Shown: positions 61,344-64,000 of the stretch, in pieces
How positions within the stretch are numbered: position 1 is the stretch's first letter
Layout: each line of letters begins with the position of its first letter
Source: Diaminobutyricimonas aerilata
GTDB lineage: Bacteria; Actinomycetota; Actinomycetes; Actinomycetales; Microbacteriaceae
Direction of reading: 5' to 3'
NCBI RefSeq assembly: GCF_002797715.1
Contig: NZ_PGFF01000001.1
Coordinates: 2,193,304-2,257,303, forward strand
DNA: 64,000 nt
Notes under the pieces: generated by a model
Databases searched by the model: none
Seen by the model: only the letters and a program-made list of their open reading frames with translations
What the model was told of the DNA's origin: nothing
Program-made: the position numbers and the translations under genes

Positions 61344-62816
61344 GTGACGGACACCTCGACCCAGCCCTCCGCGCCGGCCGACAAGGGCTTCGCCGGCCGA
61401 CTCGACCGCTACTTCCACATCCGCGAGCGCGGATCCACGATCCCGCGCGAGGTGCGGGGCGGACTGGTCACGTTCTTCGCGATGGCGTACATCGTCATCC
61501 TCAATCCGCTCATCATCGGCGGCTTCGCACCGGATCAGGCGGCGCTGGATGTGACCGACGGCTACCTGCCGAACGCGCAGGTCGCCGCGGCGACGGGCCT
61601 CACCGCCGGCGTCATGACGATCGCGTTCGGAGTCATCGCGCGCCTGCCGTTCGCGCTCGCCGCCGGTCTCGGGATGAACTCGTTCCTCGCGGTCAACGTG
61701 GTCGGCGACGTCACCTGGCCCGAGGCGATGGGGCTCGTCGTCATCAACGGCGTGCTCATCGTCATCCTCGCCGCCACCGGCCTGCGCACGATGATCTTCG
61801 CCGCGGTTCCCGCCCAGCTGAAGACCGCGATCACCGTCGGCATCGGCCTCTTCATCGCCTTCATCGGGCTCGTCGACTCCGGATTCGTGCGTTCGAGCGG
61901 CGCCAACTCCCCGCCCGTGCAGCTGGGTCAGGCCGGGTCGATCGCCACCGTGCCGACCGCGATCTTCGTGCTCGGTCTCGTCGTGATGGGCGTGCTGATG
62001 GCGCGCAAGGTGAAGGGCGCGCTGCTCATCGGCATCATCGGCACGACGATCGTCGCCGTGATCGTCGAGGCGATCCTGCGACTCGGGTCGTCCGTCGACA
62101 ACCCCGGCGGATGGAGCCTCAACGTGCCGGCGCTGCCGTCGGCGTTCCTCGCACTGCCCGACTTCTCGCTCGTCGGCCAGTTCAATCTCGGCGCGTTCGA
62201 GCGCATCGGACCGCTCGCGGCGGTCATGTTCGTGTTCACCCTGTTCTTCCTCAACTTCTTCGACGCGATGGGCACCATGACGGGCCTCGCGAAGGGCGCC
62301 GACCTGGCGGACCCGAAGGGCGACTTCCCGCGCCTGAAGTCCGCGCTGATCGTCGAAGGTGTCGGCGCGATCGCCGGTGGCGCCACGAGCACCTCATCGA
62401 ACACGGTCTTCGTCGACTCCGCCGCGGGGATCGGCGAGGGCGCCCGCACCGGTCTCGCGTCGGTCGTGACCGGCGTGCTGTTCCTCGCCGCGATGTTCCT
62501 CACCCCGCTGACGCAGGTGGTGCCGCTCGAGGTCGCGGCCGCCGCGCTCGTCGTGGTCGGCACGCTCATGGTCGCTCAGATCCGCGACATCGACTGGAGC
62601 GACTTCTCCTCGTCGCTCCCGGTGTTCCTCACGATCATCGTGATGCCGCTCACCTACTCGATCGCGAACGGCATCGGCGTGGGCTTCCTGAGCTGGGTGC
62701 TCGTGCGCTCGCTGAGCGGCAAGGCGCGCGAGATCTCGCCGCTGCTGTGGGTCGTCGCCGCCGGGTTCGTGCTCTTCTTCGTGCGCGGGCCCATCGAGCA
62801 GCTGCTCGGGGCGTGA
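61344..62816 (+). CDS. AzgA-type purine permease (NCS2 family)
   Basis: 490 aa with about thirteen membrane helices. AzgA signatures: STIPREVRGGLVTFFAMAYI, LAAGLGMNSFLAVNVVG, FFDAMGTMTGLAKGADL and GATSTSSNTVFVDSAAGIGE. It imports adenine, guanine or hypoxanthine. The GTG at 61344 has TACGCT exactly six bases upstream, so it probably has its own leaderless promoter although it follows the uracil permease by 26 bp. Confidence 0.92.
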   Translation: MTDTSTQPSAPADKGFAGRLDRYFHIRERGSTIPREVRGGLVTFFAMAYIVILNPLIIGGFAPDQAALDVTDGYLPNAQVAAATGLTAGVMTIAFGVIARLPFALAAGLGMNSFLAVNVVGDVTWPEAMGLVVINGVLIVILAATGLRTMIFAAVPAQLKTAITVGIGLFIAFIGLVDSGFVRSSGANSPPVQLGQAGSIATVPTAIFVLGLVVMGVLMARKVKGALLIGIIGTTIVAVIVEAILRLGSSVDNPGGWSLNVPALPSAFLALPDFSLVGQFNLGAFERIGPLAAVMFVFTLFFLNFFDAMGTMTGLAKGADLADPKGDFPRLKSALIVEGVGAIAGGATSTSSNTVFVDSAAGIGEGARTGLASVVTGVLFLAAMFLTPLTQVVPLEVAAAALVVVGTLMVAQIRDIDWSDFSSSLPVFLTIIVMPLTYSIANGIGVGFLSWVLVRSLSGKAREISPLLWVVAAGFVLFFVRGPIEQLLGA

Positions 62817-62846
62817 CCGCCCGTCCGCGGATCGGCCGCGGCCGGC

Positions 62847-63686
62847 TCAGGCGTCGGTGAGCGCGAGGAGCGCGACGGCGGCTCCGGCGAGCACGAGACC
62901 GGCGATCTGCAGGGGACGCAGCCGCTCCTTCAGCACGCCGCGCGCCAGTGCGATGGTCATCGCCGGGTAGAGCGCGACGATCACCGCCGCGATGGTCAGC
63001 AGACCGGCTCGGGCGCTGAGCAGGAACAGCAGGTTCGCGAGCGAGTCGAGCACACCCGCCGACACGGCGAGGGCGAGCGACGGCGCCTCGCTCCCCCGCA
63101 GCGAGGCGCGACGCATCCCGACCGCGATGAGCACGACCGCGGCGGCCACACCGCGCCCGACGAGCAGGGGCACGAGGCCCGAGTCGTCCGGGGAAGCGTC
63201 GAGGAAGACGAGCTGGAGGGCGACGGCGACACCGGCACCCAGTCCGAGCAGCAGCGCGCGGATGCTCGGCCGGTGCTCGGCCGGGCCTCCGGCGACCAGC
63301 GGGATCGCGGCGACGGCCACGACGACCCCGAGCACGCCGAGCGGAGAGAGCCGCTCCCCCGACCCGAACGCGATCGCCACCGGGATGACGGCGGACACGA
63401 CGGCGGTGATCGGTGAGAGCACGCTCATCGGCCCGCGGGCGAGCGCCGCGTAGAGCAGCGCGAAGACGAGCACGGCGGCGATCCCGGATCCGGCGCCCCA
63501 CAGCACCGCCTCGATCGACCAACGGCCGCCGACGAACGGCGCGACGAGGAGCACCGGCGCGAGGCTCGCCGGCGCGGAGATCGCCACCACCCGCAGCGCC
63601 GAGCTCCGCCGAGACGACAGTCCGCCGAAGAAGTCTGCCGCGCCGTAGGCGACGCTGCCCGCGAGGGCGAGCAGGATGGGCAGCAT
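62847..63686 (-). CDS. EamA/DMT-family transporter
   Basis: 279 aa with ten predicted membrane helices arranged as two EamA repeats. The end of the first repeat reads LYAALARGPMSVLSPITAVV and of the second ALYPAMTIALARGVLKERL, both diagnostic. It is a drug/metabolite exporter of unknown substrate. It lies 3 bp after the DUF5997 gene on the same strand and is probably co-transcribed. Confidence 0.87.
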   Translation of the reverse strand: MLPILLALAGSVAYGAADFFGGLSSRRSSALRVVAISAPASLAPVLLVAPFVGGRWSIEAVLWGAGSGIAAVLVFALLYAALARGPMSVLSPITAVVSAVIPVAIAFGSGERLSPLGVLGVVVAVAAIPLVAGGPAEHRPSIRALLLGLGAGVAVALQLVFLDASPDDSGLVPLLVGRGVAAAVVLIAVGMRRASLRGSEAPSLALAVSAGVLDSLANLLFLLSARAGLLTIAAVIVALYPAMTIALARGVLKERLRPLQIAGLVLAGAAVALLALTDA

Positions 63687-63689
63687 GCG

Positions 63690-64000
63690 TCAGTCGCGGG
63701 CGCGGCGCTGCTCTTTGAGTCGCGCGTTCTCGGCGCGCACCGCGGCCTGGGTCGCGCGCTCGGTCACGAGCCACTCGGGCATCTGCTGGAGCAGTTCGGT
63801 GATCTGCTGCGTCGTGAGGGCCTCGTCGATGCCGGCGCGGGCCAGTCCCGACACGGAGACCCCGAGCTTCGCCGCCACGACGGGACGCGGGTGCGGTCCG
63901 GTGCGTCGCAGCTCGGCGAGCCACTCCGGCGGTTCCGACTGCAGGCGGTCGAACTCGCTGCGCGAGATGTCGCCCTCGCGGAACTCCTCCGGGGTCGCCG
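63690..64000 (-). CDS. DUF5997 family protein, cut by the window edge
   Basis: The C-terminal ~102 codons are present and the frame is open through position 64000; the N-terminus lies outside. The family pattern ATPEEFREG, PPEWLAELRRTGPHPRPVVA, KLGVSVSGLARAGIDEALTT and PEWLVTERATQAAV is clear. A GTG at 63878 is internal, not the start. DUF5997 is an actinobacterial family with a helix-turn-helix-like centre and no assigned function. It precedes the EamA transporter by 3 bp. Confidence 0.85.
   Translation of the reverse strand, partial: ATPEEFREGDISRSEFDRLQSEPPEWLAELRRTGPHPRPVVAAKLGVSVSGLARAGIDEALTTQQITELLQQMPEWLVTERATQAAVRAENARLKEQRRARD

Noticed and set aside
1-64000. CRISPR arrays, insertion sequences, prophage, tRNA or rRNA genes
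   Set aside because: No regularly spaced repeats, transposase or integrase motifs, or tRNA/rRNA signatures were seen on either strand.

Overview
The window is chromosomal DNA from a very GC-rich actinobacterium (about 70% GC, estimated by eye). The best guess is a Microbacteriaceae member. This rests on gene content (MarP, DUF5997, DUF6328, DUF2510 and DUF3516 families, Ku/LigD, LysE/LysG), frequent GTG starts, many 4-bp start/stop overlaps, and frequent leaderless starts with TAnnnT six or seven bases before the start codon. I see no rRNA, tRNA, insertion sequence, prophage, integrase or CRISPR array. Genes are packed on both strands, and most gaps are under 150 bp.

Region by region. 1-9.2 kb: an edge-cut gene, a nucleotidyltransferase, a MetE-C-like enzyme, the periplasmic protease MarP, VanZ, a cold-shock protein, then a 429-bp gap filled with consecutive perfect hairpins (candidate structured RNA) before an unknown membrane protein; then a PrsW-type protease and a D-lactate dehydrogenase-like flavoenzyme coupled to a small membrane protein. 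9.2-19.3 kb: a DNA-repair and stress block with an Ada/AlkA fusion, an SRPBCC protein, a YihY membrane protein, two tandem SDRs, and Ku divergent from a three-domain LigD that is coupled to a glycosyltransferase and a small acidic protein. 19.2-26.7 kb: an MMPL exporter divergent from its probable MarR repressor, aspartate ammonia-lyase, a nucleoside deaminase, a phosphate transporter, DedA, a Rho-N protein and a small acidic protein. 26.7-31.9 kb: a large RecB-like nuclease/helicase, YozE, a PPOX flavoprotein, a DUF2510 protein and two acidic mini-proteins.

31.9-40.5 kb is a carbohydrate locus. A leftward operon (Zn-dependent dehydrogenase, TIM-barrel isomerase, MGH1-like glycoside hydrolase, ThuA) is divergent from a rightward operon (sugar-binding lipoprotein, two ABC permeases, ROK regulator). 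The 260-bp gap between them carries repeated operator-like motifs. No ABC ATPase is encoded here, so a shared ATPase elsewhere is inferred. 40.5-64 kb is mixed housekeeping: AraC with DUF3224, a J-domain/NERD protein, phosphatases, a glycosyltransferase, metallo-hydrolases, a ZIP transporter, EI24, the LysE/LysG pair, an MRJP-like protein, isoaspartyl methyltransferase, oligopeptidase B, GNAT, AzlCD, a DUF3516 helicase, a methyltransferase, uracil and purine permeases, an EamA transporter and a DUF5997 protein cut by the window edge.

The most interesting unexplained signals are the hairpin array at 4.58-4.80 kb, two related hairpin repeats at 46.2 and 54.4 kb, the window-wide leaderless-start motif, the operator architecture of the sugar locus, and a scattered set of small highly acidic proteins.
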